64,000 nt of DNA from a bacterium. Its GTDB lineage: Bacteria > Desulfobacterota > Deferrisomatia > Deferrisomatales > BM512. The stretch lies in contig SCTA01000006.1 of assembly GCA_004322275.1 (NCBI GenBank), positions 1 to 64,000 of the forward strand, read 5' to 3'. A program made the translations under genes and the position numbers. Below, piece by piece: positions 16,611 to 26,093 of this stretch. Every line of letters starts with the position of its first letter. Position 1 is the first letter of the stretch. Below the pieces are notes generated by a model. That model worked only from the letters and a program-made list of their open reading frames with translations. It ran no database searches and was not told the DNA's origin.

Positions 16611-17231
16611 GTGATTATCGAAACTCTAGTTGTCGGCATGATTCAGGCCAATTGCTTCATTGTCGGCGACCCCGCCACCAGAAAGGCGGTAGTGATAGAT
16701 CCGGGCGGCGACGCGCCGGTGATAGCGAAGAGGCTGAAAACTCTCGACCTCACGGCCGAGGCGATAGTCCTCACCCACGGACACTTCGATCACGTCGAAG
16801 GCGCCGGAGACCTGAAAAAGCTGACGAACGTCCCCATAATCGCCCACATTGAAGACGTGCCGCTGATCAAGGCTCTTCCCGCCCAGGGTCAGCTCTTCGG
16901 GCTTACCGTCACCCCGGCCCAGGTTCCGGACAAGACGGTGAAGGACGGCGACGAGATCCCCTTCGGCGCGCTCTCCCTGAAAGTCCTGCACACCCCCGGC
17001 CACTCGCCGGGCTCGATATCGGTTGTGGTGGGAAAAGACATTTTCGTCGGAGACCTGCTCTTCGCGGGCTCTATCGGAAGAACGGATTTGATGGGCGGCA
17101 ACTACGAAACCCTGATAAACTCGGTCGAAAAGAAGGTATTCACCCTTCCCGAGGACACCGTGGTTCATCCCGGCCACGGCCCCGACACCTCGGTCGGCAG
17201 GGAAAAGCGGACAAACCCCTTCTTCAGGTGA
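16611..17231 (+). CDS. MBL-fold hydrolase (glyoxalase II-like)
   Basis: A 206-aa metallo-beta-lactamase-fold hydrolase with the two-metal motif THGHFDHVEG, HTPGHSPGS, GDLLFAGSIGRTDL and HPGHGPDTSVGREK, the pattern of the short glyoxalase II/persulfide dioxygenase-like group. It starts with GTG at 16611 after a strong AGGAGG. Its place after sulfur-metabolism genes allows a thioester or persulfide substrate, but motif reading alone does not decide this. Confidence 0.88.
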   Translation: MIIETLVVGMIQANCFIVGDPATRKAVVIDPGGDAPVIAKRLKTLDLTAEAIVLTHGHFDHVEGAGDLKKLTNVPIIAHIEDVPLIKALPAQGQLFGLTVTPAQVPDKTVKDGDEIPFGALSLKVLHTPGHSPGSISVVVGKDIFVGDLLFAGSIGRTDLMGGNYETLINSVEKKVFTLPEDTVVHPGHGPDTSVGREKRTNPFFR

Positions 17232-17235
17232 AAAG

Positions 17236-18453
17236 ATGCTTAACGACCTGGAAATAATCCTCGGCGTGACGGGTTCGATAGCGGCCTACAAGGCCGTCAT
17301 CCTCGCCCGCGAGCTTAATCAGTGCGGGGCGAACGTCCACGTTGTCATGACGAAACACGCGACCGAGTTCGTGACCCCCCTCACCTTCCAGACCGTGACG
17401 GGAAACCCGGTCACGATGGACATGTTCGAGCTGCTGGCGGGCTCCGAGATAGGCCACGTCTCGCTCGCCGACCGCGCCCACATAACCGTCGTCGCCCCCG
17501 CCACCGCCAACATCCTCGGAAAGGTGGCCAACGGCCTCGCCGACGACTTCCTCTCGACGATGATAATGGCCACCAAGGTTCCGGTGCTCTTCGCCCCCGC
17601 GATGAACTCCGTCATGTGGGAATCCAAGGCCGTCCGCCACAACGTTCAGCTTCTGGTGGAGTCGGGATACCATTTCATGGACCCGGAGACCGGCGAGCTG
17701 GCCTGCGGAGTCACCGGTCAGGGCAAGATGGCCGATCCCCAGAGGATTATCGAGCGGATAAAGGGCGTCCTCTCCCCCAAGGACCTCACCGGGGAGCATA
17801 TCCTCGTCACGGCGGGGCCGACGGTGGAGCAGATAGACCCGGTCCGCTTCGTCTCCAACCACTCCTCCGGCAAGATGGGCTACGCGCTGGCGCGCTCCGC
17901 CATAAGGCGCGGGGCGAAAGTCACCCTCATAAGCGGTCCGACCCTCCTCCAGCCCCCGGTAGGAGCCAGGACGGTGCAGATCAAATCCGCCGAAGAGATG
18001 TACGAGGCGGTCCTCCGTGAGAGTCCCTCAGCCTCGATAATCATAAAGGCGGCGGCGGTCTGCGACTGGCGTCCGACCTCGATGGCCGCCGAGAAGATAA
18101 AGAAGATGGAAACCGGCGTCCCTCCCCTCGAACTTGAGCCCACGCCCGACATTTTAAAGGCGCTCGGCGAGCGAAAGACAAAAGAGCAGATTCTGGTCGG
18201 CTTCGCCGCCGAGACCGAGAAAATCGAGGAAAACGCCCTCGCGAAGATGAACTCCAAGGGGCTCGACCTTATCGTCGCCAACGACGTTTCCAGCCCCGAG
18301 TCGGGGTTTCATGTAGACGTCAACGCCGTGAAGATACTCACCTCCGACAACCACGCCATAAGCGTTCCCCTCATGGAGAAAGACCGCGTCGCCGACAGGA
18401 TGATGGACGCGATCGTCAAATACCGTCGCCGTGTTTCGGCGAAAAACCAATAA
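17236..18453 (+). CDS. coaBC: bifunctional phosphopantothenoylcysteine decarboxylase/synthetase CoaBC
   Basis: A 405-aa CoaBC, which makes 4'-phosphopantetheine from 4'-phosphopantothenate and cysteine for coenzyme A. The N-terminal flavoprotein decarboxylase (about 1-185) shows GVTGSIAAYKA, GHVSLADRAH, the PAMN motif (FAPAMNSVMW) and the catalytic loop ELACGVTGQG. The C-terminal synthetase (about 190-405) shows TAGPTVEQIDPVRFVSNHSSG and KAAAVCDWRP. It begins four bases after the MBL gene. Confidence 0.96.
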   Translation: MLNDLEIILGVTGSIAAYKAVILARELNQCGANVHVVMTKHATEFVTPLTFQTVTGNPVTMDMFELLAGSEIGHVSLADRAHITVVAPATANILGKVANGLADDFLSTMIMATKVPVLFAPAMNSVMWESKAVRHNVQLLVESGYHFMDPETGELACGVTGQGKMADPQRIIERIKGVLSPKDLTGEHILVTAGPTVEQIDPVRFVSNHSSGKMGYALARSAIRRGAKVTLISGPTLLQPPVGARTVQIKSAEEMYEAVLRESPSASIIIKAAAVCDWRPTSMAAEKIKKMETGVPPLELEPTPDILKALGERKTKEQILVGFAAETEKIEENALAKMNSKGLDLIVANDVSSPESGFHVDVNAVKILTSDNHAISVPLMEKDRVADRMMDAIVKYRRRVSAKNQ

Positions 18454-18489
18454 TCTACTTTAAATAATTTACTAAAGAGAGAGAGTCCA

Positions 18490-20481
18490 ATGCCCGCAAA
18501 GATTCCCGTAAACACCCTTCGCTTCCTTGCTGTGGACGCGGTTGAAAAGGCGAAGAGCGGCCACCCCGGCATGCCCATGGGCGCGGCCCCGATGGCCTTC
18601 ACCCTCTGGACGAAGTTCCTTAAATTCGACCCGAAGGCGACGGACTGGGCCGACAGGGACAGATTCGTCCTTTCGGCGGGCCACGGCTCGATGCTCCTCT
18701 ACGGCCTTCTCCACCTCGCGGGCATAGACGTTTCGCTCGAAGACATAAAGAATTTCCGCCAGTGGGGCTCCAAGACCCCCGGCCACCCGGAATACGGCCA
18801 CACCCCCGGCGTCGAGACCACCACCGGTCCTCTCGGTCAAGGCATCGGCGCGGCGGTGGGAATGGCCATAGCGGAGCGCCACCTCGCCGCCCGCTTTAAC
18901 CGCCCCGGCTTCGAGATAGTCAACCACTACACCTACGCTATCGCCGGTGACGGGTGCCTGATGGAGGGCATCTCCTCCGAAGCAGCTTCCCTCGCCGGTC
19001 ACCTCGGCCTCGGAAAGCTGATACTGCTCTACGACGACAACAAGATAACCATCGACGGCCCCACCTCGCTGACCTTCACCGAGGATGTCACGGGCCGCTT
19101 CACCGCCTACGGCTGGCAGGTCCTCTTCGTGAACGACGGCAACGACGTCGACGAGATCGAAAAGGCCATCGCCGACGCGAGGGCAGACCTTTCCCGGCCC
19201 TCCCTCATCCGCGTGAACACCATCATTGGCTTCGGCTGCCCGAAAAAGCAGGGCACCTCCGGCGTTCACGGCTCCCCCCTCGGAGCGGAAGAGACCAAGG
19301 CGGCGAAGGAATTCCTCTGCTGGGAGCCCCACGAGCCCTTCACCATCCCCGAAGACGCTTACGCGCCCTTCAGGAAGATGGCCGGGAAGGGAAAGAGCGC
19401 CCGCAGGAAGTGGAAAGCGCTGTTCGCGGAGTACGAGAGCGCCTTCCCCGCCCTCGCCGAAGAGTTCAAGCGCAGAGATAAGGGCGAGCTTCCCGGAAAC
19501 TGGGAAAAGGCACTCCCCGTCTTCCCGGCGGACGCCAAGGGTATCGCCAGCCGCGTCGCCAGCGGAAAGGTTCTCAACGCGCTGGCGAGAGCTCTTCCCG
19601 AGATTATGGGCGGCTCCGCCGACCTCACCCCCTCGAACAACACCTACATCGAAAACGACGGGGATTTCACCCGTCAGGACCACACCGGCAGAAACATCCG
19701 CTTCGGCGTCCGCGAGCACGCGATGGGTGCGGTAGCCAACGGCATGGCCAACTACGGGATGTTCATCCCCTACACCGCCACTTTCTTCGTCTTCACCGAC
19801 TACATGAGGCCCTCGATACGCCTCAGCGCCCTGATGGGCCTTAACGTCGTCCACGTAATGACCCACGATTCGATCTTCCTCGGCGAGGACGGCCCGACCC
19901 ACCAGCCGGTGGAGCATCTGGCGAGCCTTCGCGCCATGCCGAACCTCTCCGTCATACGCCCCGCCGACGCCAACGAAACCGCGATGGGGTGGAAGGCTGC
20001 GCTCACCCAGAAAAACCGCCCGACTGTGCTTGTTCTCAGCAGGCAGAACCTCCCCACCCTCGACCGCGAAAAGTACGGCAAGGCCGAAGGCGTCCTCAAG
20101 GGAGGGTATATACTTAAGGAGGCGAAGGGCGGCGTTCCGAAGGCGATAATCATCGCTTCGGGGTCGGACGTGCACCTCGCCCTTTCGGCGGCGGAAAAGC
20201 TTGAAACCGAAAACATCCCCGTCCGCGTCGTCAACATGGCCTCCTGGGACCTCTTCGAGGCGCAGACCAAAAAATACCGGAGCGAAGTCCTCCCCCCCGC
20301 GATCAAGGCGAGAGTCGCCATCGAATCGGCCTCCACCTTCGGCTGGGAGCGCTACACCGGATTTCGCGGTAAAGTTATAGGCATCGACAGGTTCGGCGCG
20401 AGCGCGCCCGCCGAGGTGCTCGCGGAGAAATATGGCATGACCGTCGAAAACGTGATTTCGGCTGTGAAAAAGCTGGTCTAG
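18490..20481 (+). CDS. tkt: transketolase
   Basis: A full-length 663-aa transketolase of the non-oxidative pentose phosphate pathway. TPP and metal binding are shown by [20 protein letters not shown] and DDNKITIDG. Early His residues ([17 protein letters not shown]), the pyrimidine-domain EHAMG motif and the [14 protein letters not shown] loop are present. A GAGAGAG ribosome-binding site precedes the ATG. A large antisense frame covers the gene but is a shadow of high-GC coding. Confidence 0.97.
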   Translation: MPAKIPVNTLRFLAVDAVEKAKSGHPGMPMGAAPMAFTLWTKFLKFDPKATDWADRDRFVLSAGHGSMLLYGLLHLAGIDVSLEDIKNFRQWGSKTPGHPEYGHTPGVETTTGPLGQGIGAAVGMAIAERHLAARFNRPGFEIVNHYTYAIAGDGCLMEGISSEAASLAGHLGLGKLILLYDDNKITIDGPTSLTFTEDVTGRFTAYGWQVLFVNDGNDVDEIEKAIADARADLSRPSLIRVNTIIGFGCPKKQGTSGVHGSPLGAEETKAAKEFLCWEPHEPFTIPEDAYAPFRKMAGKGKSARRKWKALFAEYESAFPALAEEFKRRDKGELPGNWEKALPVFPADAKGIASRVASGKVLNALARALPEIMGGSADLTPSNNTYIENDGDFTRQDHTGRNIRFGVREHAMGAVANGMANYGMFIPYTATFFVFTDYMRPSIRLSALMGLNVVHVMTHDSIFLGEDGPTHQPVEHLASLRAMPNLSVIRPADANETAMGWKAALTQKNRPTVLVLSRQNLPTLDREKYGKAEGVLKGGYILKEAKGGVPKAIIIASGSDVHLALSAAEKLETENIPVRVVNMASWDLFEAQTKKYRSEVLPPAIKARVAIESASTFGWERYTGFRGKVIGIDRFGASAPAEVLAEKYGMTVENVISAVKKLV

Positions 20482-20561
20482 ACGGTCTGCCTTTGCTAAG
20501 GCTCCGGCGGGCAGGGGCATCCGGATGGCAATCTATTTCGGCCATTCCGGCTAAGGATTTT

Positions 20562-20683
20562 ACCGGCGCGGTTTTCCGCTCCCGACGAGGAATCCCGCAG
20601 CGAAAGGGCGAGGCAGTAGCAGCGCTACGGCGAGTCCTTGAGCGAGGACATGACGAAGCCGGGGGCGGAAAGGATGCGCCGGT
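20562..20683 (+). repeat. structured dispersed repeat, copy B1
   Basis: A 122-bp palindromic element in the leader of the molybdopterin oxidoreductase. Outer arms ACCGGCGC/GCGCCGGT and TTTCCGCTCCC facing GGGGGCGGAAA form the base. The core holds CCCGCAGCGA, a central hairpin GTAGC-agc-GCTAC and a second hairpin GTCCT...AGGAC around GAGCGA, then GACGAAG. The core is shared with copies near 33024 and 61233, and in looser form with 40545 and 58157. Confidence 0.6.
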
Positions 20684-20711
20684 TTCCGGCGGTTTCACAC
20701 GGAGGTATCAC

Positions 20712-22616
20712 ATGGGCCGCATAACCCGCTGTGCCAGAGACTGCCCCGACAGCTGCCTGATCGAAGCTGAAGACACCCCCGGCGGGCTCGTGTTCGGAGC
20801 GTATTCCGGCCACGAGCCCACCATGGGCTTTATCTGCGGGAAAACCCGGAAATTCCCCTCGCACCTCTCCTCCCCCCACCGCATCCGCGAACCCTGGATT
20901 AAAAAAAGCGGCCATTTTCATCCCGTCTCCTGGGAGGAGGCGCTGGACGAGGCCGCGCGGAAAATCGCCATCGCCGCCCAGAAAGACCCCGCCTCGATCC
21001 TCCTAATCAAGGGCTTCGCCTCGATGGGGGCGAGCAAAGGGTTCGCCAGCTACCTCTTCGAGAAGATAGGCGCGCGCACCACCTCCGGCTCGCTGTGCGA
21101 TTCAGCCGGAATAAAGGCAGTAATCGACGGAGCGGGCGAGCTGCTCATGAACCACCCCTCGGAGATCGAAAACGCCCGCCACATCGTCCTCTGGGGTAAA
21201 AACCCGGCCTCCTCCAACCACACCGCCGCAAGGGTAGAGCGGGCGGCGAAGAAGGGTGCGCGGGTAATCGCCGTGACCGTGGACGGCAAATCCGTCGCAG
21301 GGCTGGCGCACGAGACGATACTTCTGCGGCCCGGCTCCGACAGGTTCCTGGCCTTCGCGGTGGCGAAGATCATGCTGGAGAACTGCCCTTCCCTCACCCC
21401 GTGGAGAAAAACTTCAAACGGCGGAGAATTTCTGAATTTCATCCGCTCCCTCGATACGGACAGGCTCCTTAAAGCCTGCGGCGTTTCGCCCGCGAACGCG
21501 GAAAAGCTGGCGGATTTCTACGGGGCCGAGAGAAAGACCGCGACAATATGCGCCTGGGGCCTCCAGCGCCACCGCAGCGGCTACGAGAGCGTGCGCGCCG
21601 TCCACGGCCTCGCCTTCCTCGCCGACACCCTCGGGAAGAGCGGCGGAGGGTTCTACTACAACGTCTCCTCTTCGCGCTATCTGCGGCGTCCCTCGGGGCG
21701 CTCCGTGCCCGAGCCGGAGCCGGTTTTTCTCCCCTACCTGGCCGACGAGCTGCGCAGGGTAAAGCCGGAGGTAATCTACGTCTGTTCGATGAACCCGGTA
21801 AACCAGTGCCCCGACTCGAAGGGAGTCCACGCGGCCTTCGAGGCTTCCGGAACGGTAATCGTAGCCGACGCCTTCTGGACGGAGACCGCCCGCGTGGCGG
21901 ACATCGTGCTCCCGGTCGCCCTCTGGCCCGAAGAAAACGACCTCGCGGGCTCCTCCTCTCTGAGCGAGATAGCCGCCGTGTCAAAAGTGGCGGAACCTCC
22001 CGCCGGGTGCAAAACGGATTTTGATATTATGCAGGAGTTGGCAAAGAGAATCGGAGTGGCTACAATCTTCGACAGCCTCGACCGCTGGCTCTCCTCCTGC
22101 CTCCCTCAAAACGGCCCGACCCTCTCCGAGCTTCGCCGGACGGTATTTCACGAGTTCAGCGAGCCCCCGGTGGTCTTCTGCGATGGCTTCGCACACCCGG
22201 ACGGGAAGTTCCGCCTCCTCACCTCGCTGACCTCGGAGCCCGCCGTAGACCCGGTGCATCCTCTTTCGCTCCTCAGCCACGTACGCCCGGACGCCGTCCA
22301 CTCGCAGCTCTTGCCGGAGGAGCAAAAAGACCCCCTGCCGGTACGGATTCACCCCGATACCGCAAAAAAGTCCGGCTTAACCATGGGGAGCATGGCGAGG
22401 ATTGTCAGTCCGGTCGGGGAGATTGAATGCGAGGTTCACCTCGACGCCGCTCTTCACCCGGAATGCGTCGCCGTGCCGCGCGGAGGCTGGATGAGCCTCG
22501 GGCGCTGCGCCAACGAGGTCACCGAGGTAATCTCCACCGACAAGGGGGGCTGCGCGGCCTTCTACGACACCCGCGTACGGGTCGAACCGGCGGAGCATGG
22601 GGAGAGGAGGAGTTGA
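20712..22616 (+). CDS. molybdopterin-dependent oxidoreductase
   Basis: A 634-aa molybdopterin oxidoreductase of the DMSO-reductase superfamily. The N-terminus ITRCARDCPDSCLIEA, with another Cys near residue 41, binds a [4Fe-4S] cluster. Mo-bis-MGD binding regions follow, for example LWGKNPASSNH, TVDGKSVAGL and YVCSMNPVNQCPDSK. A C-terminal molydopterin dinucleotide-binding domain contains RIHPDTAKKSGL. The start is the ATG at 20712, six bases after GGAGG; the open frame upstream runs through repeat B1. No Tat signal is seen, so it is likely cytoplasmic. The substrate is not deducible. Confidence 0.88.
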   Translation: MGRITRCARDCPDSCLIEAEDTPGGLVFGAYSGHEPTMGFICGKTRKFPSHLSSPHRIREPWIKKSGHFHPVSWEEALDEAARKIAIAAQKDPASILLIKGFASMGASKGFASYLFEKIGARTTSGSLCDSAGIKAVIDGAGELLMNHPSEIENARHIVLWGKNPASSNHTAARVERAAKKGARVIAVTVDGKSVAGLAHETILLRPGSDRFLAFAVAKIMLENCPSLTPWRKTSNGGEFLNFIRSLDTDRLLKACGVSPANAEKLADFYGAERKTATICAWGLQRHRSGYESVRAVHGLAFLADTLGKSGGGFYYNVSSSRYLRRPSGRSVPEPEPVFLPYLADELRRVKPEVIYVCSMNPVNQCPDSKGVHAAFEASGTVIVADAFWTETARVADIVLPVALWPEENDLAGSSSLSEIAAVSKVAEPPAGCKTDFDIMQELAKRIGVATIFDSLDRWLSSCLPQNGPTLSELRRTVFHEFSEPPVVFCDGFAHPDGKFRLLTSLTSEPAVDPVHPLSLLSHVRPDAVHSQLLPEEQKDPLPVRIHPDTAKKSGLTMGSMARIVSPVGEIECEVHLDAALHPECVAVPRGGWMSLGRCANEVTEVISTDKGGCAAFYDTRVRVEPAEHGERRS

Positions 22617-22700
22617 AAAGTTACCGGAGACTTGTGGGCCGAGCCCCCCGCGGCTCGTAAGAAAATGCCCGCCTGTTTGCGCGCCGCCGTAACGATACCC

Positions 22701-22729
22701 TTGCGCTTTGTATCTACAATGGCTATACT
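22701..22729 (+). promoter_or_regulatory. sigma-70-like promoter upstream of mazEF
   Basis: A -35-like TTGCGC (22701-22706) and a -10 TATACT (22724-22729) are separated by exactly 17 bases. The -10 lies 21 bases before the mazE start. The -35 match is weak and the -10 is good. Confidence 0.5.
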
Positions 22730-22750
22730 TTCCGAAAAGGAGGTAAAGTC

Positions 22751-22996
22751 ATGTTTGCCACGATTCAGAAATGGGGGAACAGCCTCGCTGTGAGAATCCC
22801 TGTGCAGATCGCCAAAGACGCCCACCTCGGGCAGAACTCAAGGGTCGAGATTTCACTTCAGGGCGACGAGATCGTCTTAAAGCCGGTCGAGAAGGCGAAA
22901 AAATATTCCCTCGCTGAGCTAGTCGCGAGGATAACGCCCGAAAACGTCCCCGGCAAGACCGACATGGGGCCGCCTGCCGGAAAAGAGCTTTTGTAA
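22751..22996 (+). CDS. mazE: MazE-like antitoxin (AbrB fold)
   Basis: An 81-aa AbrB/SpoVT-type protein: IQKWGNSLAVRIP at the N-terminus is the classic MazE DNA-binding strand pattern, followed by VEISLQGDEIVLKPV. The C-terminal tail would wrap the MazF toxin. An AAGGAGG site precedes the ATG. The stop overlaps the toxin start (TAATG), so the pair is coupled, and the antitoxin probably represses the promoter in front. Confidence 0.9.
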   Translation: MFATIQKWGNSLAVRIPVQIAKDAHLGQNSRVEISLQGDEIVLKPVEKAKKYSLAELVARITPENVPGKTDMGPPAGKELL

Positions 22997-23328
22997 TGGA
23001 ATACGTTCCCGAAAAGGGTGACGTTGTCTGGCTGAGTTTCGACCCTCGCCTCGGCCACGAGCAGGCCGGCTACCGTCCCGCGCTGGTCCTCACTCCCTCG
23101 ATTTACAACGAGAAAGCCGGCACGATGCTTTGCTGCCCTATTACCTCCAGAAAAAAAGGTTATCCCTTTCAGATAGAACTGGAGGGAAACCCGGACGTTT
23201 CCGGAATGATCATGACCGATCAGTTGACGTGCATCGACTGGCGGGCAAGGGTGGCGAAAAAGAAAGGGGTCGTCGGAGGCGAAGTCCTGCAGGAAGTTCA
23301 ACACCTGCTGGAAGCCCTGCTTTTCTGA
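22996..23328 (+). CDS. mazF: MazF/PemK-family endoribonuclease toxin
   Basis: A 110-aa toxin of the MazF/PemK fold, a sequence-specific single-strand RNase. Family stretches: [21 protein letters not shown] (the GHEQ..RP loop), [20 protein letters not shown] and [13 protein letters not shown] near the C-terminus. Its ATG overlaps the mazE stop. The downstream copy of the yjbQ 5' end starts 14 bases later. Confidence 0.93.
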   Translation: MEYVPEKGDVVWLSFDPRLGHEQAGYRPALVLTPSIYNEKAGTMLCCPITSRKKGYPFQIELEGNPDVSGMIMTDQLTCIDWRARVAKKKGVVGGEVLQEVQHLLEALLF

Positions 23329-23342
23329 GATGGAGCAAAGCA

Positions 23343-23507
23343 ATGAAATCCTACCGCAAGGAGTTATGGTTCGACGTGCCGGGGAGGCGCTCGTTCGTGT
23401 ACATCACGCCGCAGGTCAACGAGTGCCTGCGCGAAAGCGGAATAAAAGAGGGGCTTTGCCTCGTCAAGACAAAGCAGATCTACTACTTCACTTCCTTTTG
23501 TGGTTAA
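23343..23507 (+). pseudogene. truncated 5' copy of yjbQ
   Basis: The first 125 bases (23343-23467) match the start of the intact yjbQ at 24871 with three differences: ATG versus TTG at the first base and two silent third-position changes. After codon 41 the frame enters inserted DNA and stops at 23507 (54 aa in all). A GGAG site precedes this ATG, so it is probably the original gene start, cut from the rest of the gene by the insertion. Confidence 0.8.
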
Positions 23508-23566
23508 AGGGATTGTTGTACAGGGACTACGCAGACCCCAAGTTCGCCACGACCAAGGAGGGATTA

Positions 23567-24874
23567 ATGTCTTCGACTACAATAACTGAGACAAGCAATT
23601 TGAAACGTTTAAATGATGCGGTACTCTTGCCAGGAGATATTTTACTAACAACGTCTACAGAAAAGTTTAGTAAAGGAATTCGCCGCGTTACAAAGAGCGA
23701 TATCTCACACGCCATGATTTATGTAGATGACAGATCTATTATTGATGCAACCGGAGAAGGTGTACATGCTAGAAATACGCAAAGATTGTTTTATGAAGAA
23801 GACTGCCCAGTTTATGCCCTCCGCTTAAGAGATAACTTGAATGCTACCAGTCTACAAAAAATTTTGACCTATATGCGAGGCCATATCGGCGCACAGTATT
23901 CTTATAAGGAAGCTGCCCTGACGGCTTTAGGTGGAGCGCACAGTTTTAGCAAGAAACAGTTTTGTTCAAGACTTGTTGCACAGGCCTTTGAATCAGCAGG
24001 AATACTACTTGTAGGGGACTCGAATTACTGTTCCCCGGAAGATATCAAATCAAGCCCTCTGCTAATTGAAGTATCAGATTCTACAGTACCAGCAACTCAT
24101 GAAGAATTGCTATGGAATCAGGAAAGTGTGGACATAACGAAACTAATGAGGGAATCCACCAATACAATCCTCACCGGTGCTCGCGATAAAGACCCAACAA
24201 TCCAAACATTCGACGATATGGACAACTATCTTGTTGCTAATCCCGAATGTGATGATGAATTTTGCCAACTTCTGAATACATCTGGATATCTTACAATCTG
24301 GAAGACCGAATTAGATAAGAACCCTTGGCAGTATAATATTTATTTCATGAATGAAATGCCTCCAGATGTAATTGAAGAATACTGTTGGAGTGTTTTGAAA
24401 AGCGAAAAATCCGGACCACACCGCTACATCTCAAATAGGATGGGTTACAACTTTCTCTTTCGGCAACACAATCTTAAATTTTTCAGAATTATGATGGAAC
24501 TATTTGAACACCTGGCCTCGTTACATCAACAGCGCATAAGAGTAGCCACTAGTTGGCTTGAGATTAATGGGCACCTTACAGAATCGAAGGCAAGTATTCT
24601 CGAACCACATACACCTGAATGGTTTGCGGCCCTAGAGCAATGGGATCTTCATCAGGCAAAGCAGACTCGCGAGATAATAAATCTGGCTGGTAGTTCTGAT
24701 GTGTGTTCAATTTGTGGCGATGACACGGCAAATGATCATGTTCTTATAAAAAGTCAGCGACCACCTGGGGGACCTGGCACACTCCGACTTTGTGACGATT
24801 GCTTAAAGATAAGAGGATTGATGGGAGAACAATACCTACCTCTCAATGACCAACAAGACGAGAACATTCATTGA
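23567..24874 (+). CDS. permuted NlpC/P60-type (C92, YiiX-like) hydrolase with zinc ribbon
   Basis: A 435-aa low-GC gene. Residues 15-190 look like the permuted papain-like YiiX/YaeF (C92) fold: PGDILLTTS, the catalytic His in DISHAMIYV, and the Cys after it in [17 protein letters not shown]. Such enzymes cut amide or thioester bonds in peptides or lipids. A middle region of unknown type follows, then a zinc ribbon CSICGDD...LCDDC close to the C-terminus. An AAGGAGG site sits right before ATG 23567. It interrupts yjbQ, and its stop overlaps the TTG start of the restored copy. Base use differs sharply from the neighbours, so it was acquired. Confidence 0.75.
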   Translation: MSSTTITETSNLKRLNDAVLLPGDILLTTSTEKFSKGIRRVTKSDISHAMIYVDDRSIIDATGEGVHARNTQRLFYEEDCPVYALRLRDNLNATSLQKILTYMRGHIGAQYSYKEAALTALGGAHSFSKKQFCSRLVAQAFESAGILLVGDSNYCSPEDIKSSPLLIEVSDSTVPATHEELLWNQESVDITKLMRESTNTILTGARDKDPTIQTFDDMDNYLVANPECDDEFCQLLNTSGYLTIWKTELDKNPWQYNIYFMNEMPPDVIEEYCWSVLKSEKSGPHRYISNRMGYNFLFRQHNLKFFRIMMELFEHLASLHQQRIRVATSWLEINGHLTESKASILEPHTPEWFAALEQWDLHQAKQTREIINLAGSSDVCSICGDDTANDHVLIKSQRPPGGPGTLRLCDDCLKIRGLMGEQYLPLNDQQDENIH

Positions 24875-24995
24875 AATCTTACCGCAAGGAGTTATGGTTC
24901 GACGTGCCGGGGAGGCGCTCGTTCGTGTACATCACGCCGCAGGTCAACGAGTGCCTGCGCGAAAGCGGGATAAAAGAGGGGCTTTGCCTCGTCAA
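24871..24995 (+). repeat. 125-bp direct repeat, second copy (first at 23343-23467)
   Basis: It matches 23343-23467 in 122 of 125 positions, with sharp ends on both sides. The pair flanks the AT-rich insertion. The repeat is far longer than a transposon target duplication and corresponds to the yjbQ 5' end. Confidence 0.9.
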
Positions 24996-25290
24996 CGCGA
25001 TGCACATCACGGCTTCTGTCTTCATCAACGACAACGAAGCCGGGCTCCATCAGGACTATGAAAAGTGGCTTGAGGAACTGGCGCCGCACGCGCCGGTGAG
25101 CAGGTACAGCCACAACAGGACCGGCGAGGACAACGGCGACGCCCACCTTAAGCGCCAGCTAATGGGCCGCGAGGTGGTGGTGGCCGTGACCAACGGAAGG
25201 CTGGATTTCGGCCCCTGGGAGGCGATTTTCTACGGGGAGTTCGACGGGGGCAGGAAGAAGCGGGTTTTGGTCAAAATAATCGGGGAGTAG
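24871..25290 (+). CDS. yjbQ: YjbQ family protein (UPF0047), restored after insertion
   Basis: A 139-aa YjbQ/UPF0047 protein, a compact fold with a conserved metal site. Some members have weak thiamine-phosphate synthase activity, but the physiological role is uncertain. Family stretches: [59 protein letters not shown] and [13 protein letters not shown]. It starts with TTG at 24871, overlapping the stop of the inserted gene, so it now depends on translation of that gene. It is complete from there on. Confidence 0.88.
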   Translation: MKSYRKELWFDVPGRRSFVYITPQVNECLRESGIKEGLCLVNAMHITASVFINDNEAGLHQDYEKWLEELAPHAPVSRYSHNRTGEDNGDAHLKRQLMGREVVVAVTNGRLDFGPWEAIFYGEFDGGRKKRVLVKIIGE

Positions 25291-25313
25291 CGGTTTTCGC
25301 CGCTCCCATGGTA

Positions 25314-26093
25314 TCAGCCGTACCTTCCTTCAATGTATTCGGCGGTCTTCGGGTTCTGCGGAGTCAGGAAGAGGTCGCCCGTCCGGCTGTGCTCGACAAG
25401 CTCACCCAGCAGCATGAAGACGCACTCGTCGCTGGCGCGCCGCGCCTGCGCCATGTTGTGCGTCACGATGATGATGGTGTAGTGCTCCTTCAACCCGAAC
25501 ATCAGTTCCTCTATAGCCCTCGTACCCTCAACGTCCAGCGCCGAGCAGGGTTCGTCCATCAGGATGACCTCGGGCTTCAGCGGCAGGAGCCTCGCTATGC
25601 AGAGTTTCTGCTGCTGGTCGAGCTGCAGCGAAGTGGCCTTCTCCCCCAGCCTGTCCTTGAGGTCGTCCCAGAGCCCCACTTCGGTCAGGGCCAGCTCCAC
25701 CTGTTCGTTCAGAAAGGATTTTTTCTGCTGAGACCTTTCGGTGTGTATGCGAAGGCCGAAGGTCAGGTTCTCGTAGATGGAGATGGGGAGCGGATTGGGG
25801 CGCTGGAAGACCATTCCCACGGATTTGCGCAGCTCGATGAGGGAGATGTCCTCGTCGTAGATGTTCTTGCCCAGAATCGATATCTCGCCGCGCGTCTTTA
25901 CGTTGTCGAAGCGCTCGTTGATGCGGTTGAAGCAGCGAAGAAGCGTAGTCTTGCCGCAGCCGCTGGGCCCGATGAGCGAGGTGATTATCCCCCGGCGAAA
26001 ATTGACCGTGACGCTTTTCAGGGCCTGAAAGTTTCCGTACCAGAGGTTCAGGTCCCTGGTCGTTATCGCGGTTTCGCCGGTGTCGCTCATCAT
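25314..26093 (-). CDS. pstB: phosphate ABC transporter ATPase PstB, copy with degenerate signature
   Basis: A 259-aa PstB and the last gene of the phoU-pst operon. Walker A GPSGCGKTT, Q-loop VFQRPNP, Walker B VILMDEP, D-loop SALD and H-loop VTHN are all intact. The ABC signature, canonically LSGGQ, reads LQLDQ before QQKLCIAR. The adjacent copy has the reverse pattern, so the two probably form a heterodimer in which this subunit contributes the catalytic Walker side of the active site. It starts at 26093, directly after the other pstB. Confidence 0.93.
   Translation of the reverse strand: MMSDTGETAITTRDLNLWYGNFQALKSVTVNFRRGIITSLIGPSGCGKTTLLRCFNRINERFDNVKTRGEISILGKNIYDEDISLIELRKSVGMVFQRPNPLPISIYENLTFGLRIHTERSQQKKSFLNEQVELALTEVGLWDDLKDRLGEKATSLQLDQQQKLCIARLLPLKPEVILMDEPCSALDVEGTRAIEELMFGLKEHYTIIIVTHNMAQARRASDECVFMLLGELVEHSRTGDLFLTPQNPKTAEYIEGRYG

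Noticed and set aside
18472-20520. A 682-aa open frame antisense to transketolase
   Set aside because: It covers a complete, well-matched tkt gene. The frame is a by-product of high-GC third positions, and its product is Val/Gly/Glu-rich with no domain.
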